Made by a program: the position numbers and the translations under genes. This document shows positions 9,421 to 17,798 of a DNA stretch of 36,954 nt, in pieces; within the stretch, counting starts at the first letter, position 1; each line of letters starts with the position of its first letter. The notes below the pieces were generated by a model that searched no databases, had not been told where the DNA came from, and saw only the letters and a list, made by a program, of their open reading frames with translations. This DNA comes from an uncultured Enterovibrio sp. (GTDB lineage: Bacteria; Pseudomonadota; Gammaproteobacteria; Enterobacterales; Vibrionaceae): positions 1-36,954 of the forward strand of contig CAMRDW010000010.1 of assembly GCA_947041315.1 (NCBI GenBank), given 5' to 3'.

Positions 9421-9855
9421 ATGAATAAAAGATCATTAATATTTTTAATTTTTTCATTTTTCTTAGGGGGTTGCAGTGCGACTGCGAACTTAGATGCAAT
9501 GGAGCCAGGGGTGTCTTTGAGTGTAAATGAGAAGAAAAAAATCACTCTTGAGACTCATTCCAGTCAAGCTTATGCCACAACCAGTTTTGGTCAATATAAA
9601 TTTAAGGCAGAGAAAGAAGGTGTTGAGCCTATGTATGGTTTGATCCCTTTAAAATTTAATTCAGGTTATCTCTTTGTGGATATTCTGTTTTTTGCTCCCG
9701 CTCTTTTCTTTAACCTTCGCGAAGTTTTTCCATATTATCAATTTGACCTCAATAAAAATGAAATTCGCTATAAAAGAAAAGAATTGGATGAATGGGTTAT
9801 ACATCATCCTACGCCATCTGAAATTGAGAATGCAAAAAGATATTTTGCGGAATAA
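9421..9855 (+). CDS. Hypothetical lipoprotein
   Basis: A 144-residue protein starting at ATG 9421 (MNKRSLIFLIFSFFLGGCSAT). The signal peptide ends in a lipobox LGGC, so the mature protein should start with a lipidated Cys. This lipobox is the reason for preferring this start over an in-frame ATG 30 codons upstream, which would bury the signal peptide. The mature part contains a hydrophobic stretch (SGYLFVDILFFAPALFF, about residues 80-96) and a charged C-terminus (YKRKELDEW). The sorting residue after Cys is Ser, not Asp, which favours outer-membrane delivery by the Lol pathway. I recognise no named family. A PEGA-like surface fold is possible from the GLIPLKFNSGY segment but is not established. 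Confidence 0.7.
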   Translation: MNKRSLIFLIFSFFLGGCSATANLDAMEPGVSLSVNEKKKITLETHSSQAYATTSFGQYKFKAEKEGVEPMYGLIPLKFNSGYLFVDILFFAPALFFNLREVFPYYQFDLNKNEIRYKRKELDEWVIHHPTPSEIENAKRYFAE

Positions 9856-10490
9856 AAAATACGAGAGTGCTTCATATCTGTGATTTACATTTTTTCCTGT
9901 ATCATGCTGATATGTCCATTTATCAAAAAATGCATTACTCAGAATGTGGTAATACTGACAGCTTAAAAATGGATTTTACTGCGAAAAGAAAATAACGACA
10001 GCCTTGTCACTTTACTGCATTTGATAAAAGCCATTTTCGCCTAAATTACTGTTATCGCGTCTCTCTTTCTTGAATAAAAAAACCATCGCTTGATATGGGC
10101 ATCCATGGTTGTGGGAGCAGAGACACTTCAGGATTTAAATATATCGAGAACAAGGATTTTAACGACATTAAAAAAAGAAAAAATCGGTTTCAGATCAATC
10201 CTCCTTTTTTCCTCTGAGCATTTATAAAACAAATACGATCCTTGCTTATGTTTTTTGGAAACGAAAACATGTTCTTTTTAAAAGGTTAAAGAGCATCTTC
10301 TCCCTTTTGGTGTCACCCGGTTTTATACTGATAACAGGGGAGCTGATGAAGGACATCAGGATCCTAATGAGCACGAAATACGTAAACAAAATACGCAAAA
10401 GAAAGAGCGAAAAAACCTCGATTTTAGAACAAGAATTAAGCGATTAACGAGACGTACAATTTGATTTTTAATGAACGAATTGATACAGGA

Positions 10491-10618
10491 TATACCTGTT
10501 GCCTTTGAAGCTGGCTGGGTGTGGGCTACGCTCTTTCAGCCCAATCACATACAAGATCTATGCTCAGGGGCTTCAGTTGTTTGGCGCCTACACGTATCTT
10601 CACGTGTCTTGGGTGTAT
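10491..10618 (+). repeat. MITE-like repeat, copy 3
   Basis: It begins TATACCTGTTGCCTTTGAAG and ends CTTCACGTGTCTTGGGTGTA. Both terminal inverted repeats are recognisable and the core (TTTCAGCCCAATCACATA, CTATGCTCAGGGGCTTCA) is intact. It lies in the middle of the gene-poor region. Confidence 0.85.
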
Positions 10619-10853
10619 TGTTATTTTCCTTTATATTAACGCCGTTGAATTTGGGATTGATATTCATGCGAAAATGTAGATTTGAGCCACTGCCGTGTGC
10701 GGAATGTCGGATTACAAAAAGCTAAAAAAATTTTGATTTACAAAATATTGACTTCTTTTTGAAAGGGGGAGGCACATTTAAATTTCGACAATGACAGGGT
10801 CATTTATTTGGTTCTCGTAGGGCTCTTTAAAACGGATAAAAACGGAAGCGTAC

Positions 10854-10876
10854 TTTTATTTTATTTTATTTTATTT
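10854..10876. repeat. (TTTTA)n microsatellite
   Basis: Four tandem TTTTA units plus TTT in a non-coding stretch. Confidence 0.8.
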
Positions 10877-11197
10877 CGAATATTTAATCCGTTCAGGGTT
10901 TCTCAGGATTGCTTTAAACCAGCTCTTTTTTATCTTGAATTATTCGACCCGTTTTATCTATGAAATGATGCTTTGTCGATGTGAAAAACCCATTCCATTT
11001 ACTTGATGGTGAGATTTGTTGCCTACAAAAGTCAATAGTTGAACCGCTTGTGTTGATTTTATTTCCGCTTATGTTGTAAAAGGAAGAAGGGGGAGTATGA
11101 AGGATTTTTTCTGTGCGTTATAAGAAATAAGGCATTTGTTTCTCTTAACGGCTGGATATAATGTGTTGATTCTATAATAAGAAGTTGTAACCGTGGA

Positions 11198-12043
11198 ATG
11201 ACTAAAGTTCGTTTTTTTGCATATATTCTGAAAAATACATCTTGTGTTTTGGTTGTTTTTATTGCTTTTTTGAATATCGCATTGAGTTTTAATGATGATT
11301 ATGCTTCTGTTTCTCTTTCTGACTCCAACATTACCCCTAATAAAATATCAAACGATGCTTTATTAAGTATATTTTTATCAAACCTACCTTATTCTGCTTG
11401 CAAAATAGACACCCCGCCATTAAATGAGCTTCATTGTAAAGTGGCCTCCTTAAATTTTGGTTCAGAGATATTTGATATTCTTTTTTTAGGTCAGAATGAG
11501 ATAAAAAATATCGATTATAAAGCGCTGACGAAAAGCCAGGCAATCACTTTGTCAAATCTATATTTTATTGGAAATCAAGATTATTCCATTGATTGGGATT
11601 TACCTACCGTTTCTCAGTTACAATGGATGGTTCAGAATAATTTGATACAACCCGAGAGTGGGGAACATTTTTGGGTGCGTTCGCACAATGCCACTCAAGT
11701 GACACGTGTTTTTTATTTGACAGAAGGCGAACAACAATTAAAGACAGAGGCATCAGTTCATCGTATAGCTAATAATTATACGCCTTCAAATTGTACAGAA
11801 GGGATTGACTGCAATTTATTTGATAAAAAAGAAAATTACCAATTCGTATTTCCACAATCCATTGATAAATATGTTGCAGGCACCTTGGTGACTGTAGACG
11901 GAGATATTTTCCGTTGTAAGCCTTTTCCCTATTCCGGGTTTTGTTCTCAATGGAATGAAAATTCAACAGCCTATGAGCCTAAAATAGGGGCTTTTTGGGA
12001 AATGGCTTGGGATTACGTGGGACCTGTTTTAGAGGAAAAATGA
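11198..12043 (+). CDS. Secreted protein with CBM73-like C-terminal domain
   Basis: A 281-residue protein with an N-terminal hydrophobic signal sequence (about residues 12-30, ending near ALSFND). The C-terminus (about 225-275: YVAGTLVTVDGDIFRCKPFPYSG, then FCSQW and FWEMAWDYVG) follows the pattern of the small Cys-containing chitin-binding module found at the end of many marine chitinases and GbpA-like proteins. That pattern has an aromatic-rich YxxGT start, a CKPFPYSGxC core and a final W-x-x-AW. The middle contains WDLPTVSQLQW and a following FWVRS, resembling the DUF1566/Lcl-type domain (WRLPTxxEL ... WTS). It is therefore probably exported and may bind a polysaccharide; no catalytic domain is evident. 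It stands alone, 660 bases before the RTX gene. Domain assignments come from pattern reading only. Confidence 0.65.
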   Translation: MTKVRFFAYILKNTSCVLVVFIAFLNIALSFNDDYASVSLSDSNITPNKISNDALLSIFLSNLPYSACKIDTPPLNELHCKVASLNFGSEIFDILFLGQNEIKNIDYKALTKSQAITLSNLYFIGNQDYSIDWDLPTVSQLQWMVQNNLIQPESGEHFWVRSHNATQVTRVFYLTEGEQQLKTEASVHRIANNYTPSNCTEGIDCNLFDKKENYQFVFPQSIDKYVAGTLVTVDGDIFRCKPFPYSGFCSQWNENSTAYEPKIGAFWEMAWDYVGPVLEEK

Positions 12044-12704
12044 CCTTCTTTTTTTTCTGTATCTTTCCTTTCCTTTGACCTTGTCTCCCTGGTGCAGCTA
12101 AGCGTTTATCCGCGAACACTTTATGTTTGCAATACTCGGCAGTTTCAACCCCATCACCTTCTGCTTCAGTGTTCAAGGTGTTCATTCGTTTGGCGCCTAC
12201 ACATCCAACTTCAAATGTTTTGCTTATAAGCATCCCTTCGCTAATGGGCTTTAGCCGGATATTTAATTTGGCACCCATTCTTTTATTCTCTCATTGAGCT
12301 GTGAACCTCGATTTTCAAAATTTGATCTTGAAATCAAAATTGAAATGTTAATTTTTCATTTGGCGTTATGTTCAACTGCGAATGAATGAGGTGTATTTTG
12401 TCATTTTTCAGAGAAAGCAATGTTGTTTTTTATATTCGAAATGACGGTTCATTGAGAAGGTATTATTTTTGAGAGAAAAACAGGATTGAGCTGTATTTCT
12501 CTTGTAAGTGATAGAGAAACATTTTTATTAGCTCATTAGTTAATTGATTTTTAATGAAAATATAGGAGTCTCATTAATAAGGCATCCTTAATTTAAGAAC
12601 TTGCAACAATGTGAGTATGAATTTTTTTCGTAAGAATTGATTTTTGTCTAAACCAAAAGAGATCTAACGAGAGAAAAAGAATCACACCATTAAAGGAGAA
12701 GAAT
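12044..12704. other. Intergenic region upstream of the RTX gene
   Basis: No gene is supported. A fragment of the MITE-like repeat lies at 12181-12228. The last 250 bases are AT-rich and must contain the promoter of the RTX gene, but no promoter was assigned with confidence. Confidence 0.5.
12181..12228 (+). repeat. MITE-like repeat fragment (right end)
   Basis: Only the right third is recognisable: CATTCGTTTGGCGCCTACAC, then CTTCAAATGTTTTGCTTATA. The left part is absent or too decayed. Confidence 0.5.
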
Positions 12705-15700
12705 ATGAGTAAAACGATTCATGGAAATGACAATGACGAAGTAATCCTTGGCTCTGTTGGCGTTGATACTCTTTATGGTAATGGTGGTGAGGATACCCTT
12801 TATGGTTTCGGCGGTGATGATTTTCTTTATGGTGGTGACGAGGACGATGATCTGCTTGGAGGGGCGGGGAATGATGAGCTTCATGGTAACAAGGGAAACG
12901 ATCATCTAAAAGGGGGGTTTGGATATGATTATCTCTATGGTGATGAAGGGGATGATACGTTAGAAGGTGGTCAAGGCAATGATTTTCTCTCTGGGGGCAC
13001 GGGAGATGACAGGCTTTTTGGCGCGGAAGGAAATGACACTATTTTTGCAGGAAAAGGAAAAGATAAAGTCGTTGCGGGTGCGGGTGATGACAAGGTTTAT
13101 GGTGAAAATGAAAGGGATATTTTACAAGGCAATGGTGGAGATGATTTTATTGATGGTGGCGAGGGGGATGACGTTGTTATCGGGGGTCGTGGGGATGATA
13201 CCTTGCATGGCGGCTCTGGTCATGATTCTGTTCGAGGTGGTTTTGATGACGATTCATTGCATGGCGGTGAGGGGGATGACACCCTTGAAGGCGGGTTAGG
13301 TAAAGATACCCTGTATGGTGACCAAGGAAATGATCGCCTTTTTGGGGGGGAGGATAACGATGTCCTGTTTGGTGGCGCAGGGGATGACAAAGTTCTCGGT
13401 GGTAATGGGAATGATACCGTGTTTGGGGATGATGGACGAGACATCCTTTTTGGTCACAACGGAGAAGATATCCTTAACGGGGGCCTTGGAAATGATGTGC
13501 TCTGGGGAGGAAATGGCAATGACAATCTGACCGGTGGCGATGGCGATGATTCTTTATGGGGGCAATCAGGCAATGACATCCTCAATGCTGGCGCCGGTAA
13601 TGACACTTTAAATGGAGGGTACGGTCAGGACATTTTAAATGGTGGAGAGGGGAACGATACGCTCTTTGCAGGGCATGTCATGACGACGAATCCAACAGAA
13701 AAAACATTGCAAATAAAAGCCGATGGCCCTCCTATAGAAGCAGAAAGCTCCCTTGCTTGGACCACAACCACCATCACCATTAATAACACGCCTTTCGTGG
13801 TCGCCACCCAGTGGGGACATGATGGCGTTGCCACTGTTTCTCGGGTTGAAACAGACGGGTCTCTCACCGAAACCGATCGCATCGTTTATGACAACAGTAC
13901 AGGCTCCGTCACTTCGACTTCAGCGGGCGATCTAACTGAAATAGCGCAAGAAAAAGGCATCGGACTGTCCAGTTTAACCCAGGCCAACATGAGTGAAATT
14001 GACGGTCAAGCAACGTTATTTTTAACCTCACAAAATCGCGGTGCAATTTCAGCTTGGCATATTTCAGATGAGGGTGAGCTGTCACTTAATGGTGGTTTAA
14101 CGTTTGGCCATTCTCAACCACAGTTCAATGGTGGGATTGTCCGAGAAAACATCAGCTTTCAAAATGATGAGGGTGACGTTTATCTCTATGTGACCCGAAC
14201 CCAGCAAGACCGCATCGATGTATTAAGTTACGATCCTGATACGGGTGCAATATCAGAAACAGGGATCACGTACCCCGCAGGGGATGGCGTATCAAGCATT
14301 GATATCATTCGATCGGGACAAGACACTTTCCTCGTCAGTGCTGGCATCAATCAAATAAATTTATACCAAGTGAATGATGAAGATGGCACCTTGACTCAAA
14401 CGGACGTACATCCAATAGCAGAAGGTGTATCTCCTTCTGTCAATTTTTATCAAGCCTCTGATGGTCAGGTATACATCATTTCATCAAACCGGGCCAGTGA
14501 GTCATCTTCTCTTTTTGAGCTCAGCGAACACAATACCTTTACATTGTCAGATACTCTCACTGGCGGCGGCGCCTATATGTCGAGTGCGGGTTATATTAAC
14601 GGTGAACCTGTTTTTGTAAGACCGAATGCAGAGGCCGGTGTGGATTTATACACTATTTCAGAAAACAGTCATTTCGTTCATCAAACAACCGCACTTGGAA
14701 TAGATAACGACAGAACGCCTCCTGTTATCGTTCAAACTCTTGATGGTGATTATTTTCTTGTTAACGCCGATGGCAAGCGTGCCAGCGTACAATTAAATGT
14801 AACAGAGGACGTGGTTGCTTTTGATAATCAATTGAATGGCGGCGCAGGCGATGACAAGCTTGATGGCGGCAATGGGAATGATTTATTAATTGGTGGTACT
14901 GATAGTGATGTTTTATACGGCGGGGAAGGCCATGATCACCTGATTGGAGATAATAACGAAAACGCCTACATCACGATTAATCAGGTTGCTTCAAGTCCTA
15001 TTGCAAATGGAAATGTCCTCGAATTAAGCCAAGTTATTTCTCATGAGATGAGTGGGATCGGGCAAAATGGGGGCCCAGTCGGTCACCGTTTTGTGGTGAG
15101 TGAAGACGTTAAATCAATCATGATCAAGGACAATGATTCCTTACTTGAAGACAACAATGGTACGAATATCGTCTTAGGCGGCCAATCAAAAGATGTGAGC
15201 TTTCAGTCTCTGGCGCACTCTTTTGGTGAGCATGAGCAAGGCGCTTATATTCACTCTCGCGCTTATCAAGATGTGACCAATCAAACCACGGGTGAAACGG
15301 GTCGATTGTATCAGGTTCGTATTGCGGATGAAAATTACAATCCAGTGACGGACGGGATGCCTGGCGGCACAACCTATTGGGCATTTACCCATGATTTTGA
15401 GGTCAGCGCGGGTGATAACATCGAGCTGACCGGTGCTTTTTCTGCGGGGGGTAATGTCAATTATCAGGAATTATCAACCCCCAAGATGGAAACGCATTCA
15501 TTTGAATTAAATCAAGTCATTTCACATGATATGACAGGGATCAGTCAAAATGGTGGTCCAGTAGGTCACAGCTTTACCATTACCGATTATGCAAAATCAA
15601 TCACTGTCAATGATAATGACTCGCTCCTTGAAGATAACAATGGCTCGCTTGTTGCGTTGGGTGAACAATCAAAAGACGTGAGTTTTCAATCTTTGGGGCG

Positions 15701-17489
15701 CTCTTTTGGTGATCATGATCAAGGGGCTTATATTCACTCTCGCGCTTATCAAGATGTGACCAATCAAACCACGGGTGAAACGGGTCGTTTATATCAGGTG
15801 CGCATTGCCGATGAAAATTACGATCCGGTGACAGACGGCTTGCCAGGTGGCACCACTTATTGGGCATTTAGAAATGATTTTGAAGTCAATCCAGGTGATC
15901 AAATTACTCTAACAGGGGCATTTTCTGCTGGAGGTAATGTTGATTTTCAACATCTTTATCGCGATGTAGACAATAGCAACAGCGCCTGGACCACCACCAC
16001 GATGGAGATCAACGAGCAAGCTTTCGTGGTATCGACTCAATTCAGTGTGGACGGTGTGACCCTTATTTCTCGGGTAGAAGATGATGGTTCACTCACTGAA
16101 ACAGATCGCATTGTTTACGATCAAAGTGAAGGCACTGTCACTTCGACGTCTGCTGGTGACATTACTTCAATACTACAAGACATGGGGATTTCAGTTGGGG
16201 CGGTTGGTAATGGCTTAAGCCAATCGAATATGACGGAAATTGATGGAAAAGCGACACTCATGCTGACGTCGCAAAATAGCGGATCAATTACGGCTTGGCA
16301 TATTTCAGACGATGGCAAGCTCTCACTGAACGGCGGGGCAACTTTTGGGCATTCACAACCAAGCATCAATGGCGGAATTGTTCGTGAAAATGTGATGTTT
16401 GAAGGAGAGGATGGCACTGATTATATCTTTGCAACGCGTCCGCAAAACGACCGAATTGATGTTTTAACTTATGATGCGGCTACGGGAAAAATAGAGGAAA
16501 CAGGGTTCAGCGCTCCTGCGGGTGTTTTTGTTTCTGGTATTGATGTTACAAATATTAATGGCACTCATTTTGTGGTGGCCAGCAGTTATGAAACCCTCAA
16601 TCTCTATCGCGTGGACAGTTCAAATGGTGAATTATCTTTAACTGACAGTCACTCCATCAGTGATGGAAGCCATCACAGTAATACTGTGAATTTCTATCAA
16701 ACGCCAGACGGTGCCACCTATGCTATTTCATCCCATGATGCAAGCAACAGTGGTGAAGGAAGGACACCAACAGAAGCCTTTGTTTATAGGGTTGACGCCC
16801 AGGGCGAGATGACCTTAACGGACTCTGTTTTTGGCGGCGGCGCATACATGGCAACGGCGGGTTATGTGGACGGTGAACCTGTTTTTGTCATGCCAAATGT
16901 TAGCGAAGGGGTCGATTTATATACCCTTTCAAATGAGGGCACCTTGGTCCATCAAAGCACCGTGATTGACATTGAAAACGATTGGACCCCACCGGTTATT
17001 GTGCAGACTCAAGACGGCAGTTATTACCTGGTTGATGCGGATGGGAATCCTTCAACCGCCAAAATTGAGTTTAACTATGTAAGTGATGATCCAAATAGCG
17101 GTGACGACCAATTATATGGCGCAGAAGGGAATGATCTTCTTGAAGGGAATGCAGGCAACGATCGCCTTTTTGGGGGGAGCGATAACGACACTTTACTTGG
17201 TGGAATTGGTAACGATTACCTTGTGGGCGGTGAGGGCGCAGACATTCTTACAGGGGGGAAAGGCAATGATGTTTTCTATTTTGATCTTGATTCGGGTACT
17301 GACGTCATTACTGATTACACCAAAGGGCAAGACGCCATTATGATTCATCCTGACTTGGGCGAGATCAACCAGATTTCATCTTGGCAAAGTGGCGCTGACA
17401 CCGTACTTTCATTTGGGGATGATGTGATTGTTGTGCTAGAAGATTTTGACTCGGCTCAGGTGAGCGAGGATATGTTTAATTTCGGATAA
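12705..17489 (+). CDS. Large RTX calcium-binding protein with duplicated modules
   Basis: A 1594-residue secreted-type protein behind a strong ribosome site (AAAGGAGAAGAAT-ATG). Three blocks of glycine/aspartate nonapeptide repeats (GGxGxDxLx) bind Ca2+ and fold as parallel beta-rolls: about residues 5-322, 710-753 and 1461-1522. Between them, a ~350-residue module (about 351-700 and again 1094-1457) has repeated short strands such as ADGSLTETDRIVYD and NDRIDVLTYD, suggesting a beta-propeller. A ~150-residue module is present twice in tandem (about 772-921 and 933-1084). The last ~70 residues (DVFYFDLDSGTDVITDYTKG, then VIVVLEDFD) look like the standard C-terminal type I secretion region. There is no N-terminal signal peptide, consistent with type I secretion, but no ABC transporter or membrane-fusion gene is nearby. 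No toxin acyltransferase, protease or lipase motif was seen. An adhesin or surface-layer role is an inference. Confidence 0.9.
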   Translation: MSKTIHGNDNDEVILGSVGVDTLYGNGGEDTLYGFGGDDFLYGGDEDDDLLGGAGNDELHGNKGNDHLKGGFGYDYLYGDEGDDTLEGGQGNDFLSGGTGDDRLFGAEGNDTIFAGKGKDKVVAGAGDDKVYGENERDILQGNGGDDFIDGGEGDDVVIGGRGDDTLHGGSGHDSVRGGFDDDSLHGGEGDDTLEGGLGKDTLYGDQGNDRLFGGEDNDVLFGGAGDDKVLGGNGNDTVFGDDGRDILFGHNGEDILNGGLGNDVLWGGNGNDNLTGGDGDDSLWGQSGNDILNAGAGNDTLNGGYGQDILNGGEGNDTLFAGHVMTTNPTEKTLQIKADGPPIEAESSLAWTTTTITINNTPFVVATQWGHDGVATVSRVETDGSLTETDRIVYDNSTGSVTSTSAGDLTEIAQEKGIGLSSLTQANMSEIDGQATLFLTSQNRGAISAWHISDEGELSLNGGLTFGHSQPQFNGGIVRENISFQNDEGDVYLYVTRTQQDRIDVLSYDPDTGAISETGITYPAGDGVSSIDIIRSGQDTFLVSAGINQINLYQVNDEDGTLTQTDVHPIAEGVSPSVNFYQASDGQVYIISSNRASESSSLFELSEHNTFTLSDTLTGGGAYMSSAGYINGEPVFVRPNAEAGVDLYTISENSHFVHQTTALGIDNDRTPPVIVQTLDGDYFLVNADGKRASVQLNVTEDVVAFDNQLNGGAGDDKLDGGNGNDLLIGGTDSDVLYGGEGHDHLIGDNNENAYITINQVASSPIANGNVLELSQVISHEMSGIGQNGGPVGHRFVVSEDVKSIMIKDNDSLLEDNNGTNIVLGGQSKDVSFQSLAHSFGEHEQGAYIHSRAYQDVTNQTTGETGRLYQVRIADENYNPVTDGMPGGTTYWAFTHDFEVSAGDNIELTGAFSAGGNVNYQELSTPKMETHSFELNQVISHDMTGISQNGGPVGHSFTITDYAKSITVNDNDSLLEDNNGSLVALGEQSKDVSFQSLGRSFGDHDQGAYIHSRAYQDVTNQTTGETGRLYQVRIADENYDPVTDGLPGGTTYWAFRNDFEVNPGDQITLTGAFSAGGNVDFQHLYRDVDNSNSAWTTTTMEINEQAFVVSTQFSVDGVTLISRVEDDGSLTETDRIVYDQSEGTVTSTSAGDITSILQDMGISVGAVGNGLSQSNMTEIDGKATLMLTSQNSGSITAWHISDDGKLSLNGGATFGHSQPSINGGIVRENVMFEGEDGTDYIFATRPQNDRIDVLTYDAATGKIEETGFSAPAGVFVSGIDVTNINGTHFVVASSYETLNLYRVDSSNGELSLTDSHSISDGSHHSNTVNFYQTPDGATYAISSHDASNSGEGRTPTEAFVYRVDAQGEMTLTDSVFGGGAYMATAGYVDGEPVFVMPNVSEGVDLYTLSNEGTLVHQSTVIDIENDWTPPVIVQTQDGSYYLVDADGNPSTAKIEFNYVSDDPNSGDDQLYGAEGNDLLEGNAGNDRLFGGSDNDTLLGGIGNDYLVGGEGADILTGGKGNDVFYFDLDSGTDVITDYTKGQDAIMIHPDLGEINQISSWQSGADTVLSFGDDVIVVLEDFDSAQVSEDMFNFG
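13755..14802 (+). repeat. RTX protein: propeller-like module, copy A
   Basis: Residues about 351-700. It begins AWTTTTITIN and contains ETDGSLTETDRIVYD, HSQPQFNGGIVREN and GGGAYMSSAGYINGEPVF. Each is matched in the same order in copy B. Confidence 0.85.
15018..15468 (+). repeat. RTX protein: ~150-residue module, copy A
   Basis: Residues about 772-921, from LELSQVISHEMSGIGQNGGP to FSAGGNVNYQEL. It has no family I recognise and is followed directly by a second copy. Confidence 0.85.
15501..15956 (+). repeat. RTX protein: ~150-residue module, copy B
   Basis: Residues about 933-1084, from FELNQVISHDMTGISQNGGP to FSAGGNVDFQHL. A 62-base stretch (15726-15787) is identical to 15243-15304 in copy A. 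Confidence 0.85.
15984..17075 (+). repeat. RTX protein: propeller-like module, copy B
   Basis: Residues about 1094-1457. It begins AWTTTTMEIN and contains EDDGSLTETDRIVYD, HSQPSINGGIVREN and GGGAYMATAGYVDGEPVF, parallel to copy A. Confidence 0.85.
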
Positions 17490-17519
17490 GTTTTTTTTGT
17501 TTTGATTTGAAATATTGTA

Positions 17520-17551
17520 AATGCCTTGGATACGGTCTCCAAGGCATTTTT
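17520..17551 (+). terminator. Rho-independent terminator of the RTX gene
   Basis: An 11-base perfect stem (AATGCCTTGGA / TCCAAGGCATT) with a 7-base loop is followed by a T-run, 30 bases after the RTX stop codon. Confidence 0.9.
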
Positions 17552-17574
17552 AATTGTGTATTTTATCGCCATGC

Positions 17575-17702
17575 TATACCCGTCGCTTTTGAAATTGCGT
17601 GGGTGTTGGGGGCTCTTGCTTAAGATCAATCACAGAGTCTCTCTATTCATAGTGCCTTCACTCGTTTGCCGCAGGTGCGCATCTTCAAATGTCTTGGGTA
17701 TA
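17575..17702 (+). repeat. MITE-like repeat, copy 4
   Basis: It starts TATACCCGTCGCTTTTGAAA and ends CATCTTCAAATGTCTTGGGTATA. The inner part is more diverged (GGGGGCTCTTGCTTAAGATC). It lies between the RTX terminator and the ychF terminator. Confidence 0.85.
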
Positions 17703-17750
17703 GCTTAAATTAATCATGGATATATTTGTTTTTTCTATTTTTTTATAATA

Positions 17751-17776
17751 AAAAAGCGAGCGGATGCTCGCTTTTT
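17751..17776 (-). terminator. Rho-independent terminator of ychF
   Basis: Arms AAAAAGCGAGC and GCTCGCTTTTT enclose a GGAT loop, 22 bases beyond the ychF stop on the minus strand. The symmetric A/T flanks mean it could also stop transcription from the left. Confidence 0.85.
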
Positions 17777-17798
17777 CTTATGTACTAAAAAGAGGCTT

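Larger units (their letters stand above)
9856..11197. other. Long gene-poor intergenic region
   Basis: About 1.3 kb without a supportable gene, unusual beside the dense core operons. It holds one full MITE-like repeat (10491-10618) and a short (TTTTA)n microsatellite (10854-10876). The only long open frame (10471-10725) lies mostly on the repeat and is not credible as a gene. The rest looks like non-coding or decayed sequence. Confidence 0.55.

Noticed and set aside
9200-9499. 99-codon minus-strand frame before the lipoprotein gene
   Set aside because: It is antisense to the lipoprotein start region, with no conserved features or ribosome site.
10471-10725. 84-codon open frame on the plus strand
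   Set aside because: It lies mostly on a MITE-like repeat copy. Similar frames in other copies are not conserved as protein and there is no convincing ribosome site.
11979-12278. 99-codon minus-strand frame after the CBM-like gene
   Set aside because: It overlaps the end of that gene and a repeat fragment. Its Lys-rich low-complexity sequence and lack of a ribosome site make it a chance frame.
12705-13670. Tandem repeat DNA that could suggest a CRISPR or satellite array
   Set aside because: The periodicity of 27 bases encodes the RTX nonapeptide repeats in one open frame. There are no invariant repeats with unique spacers.
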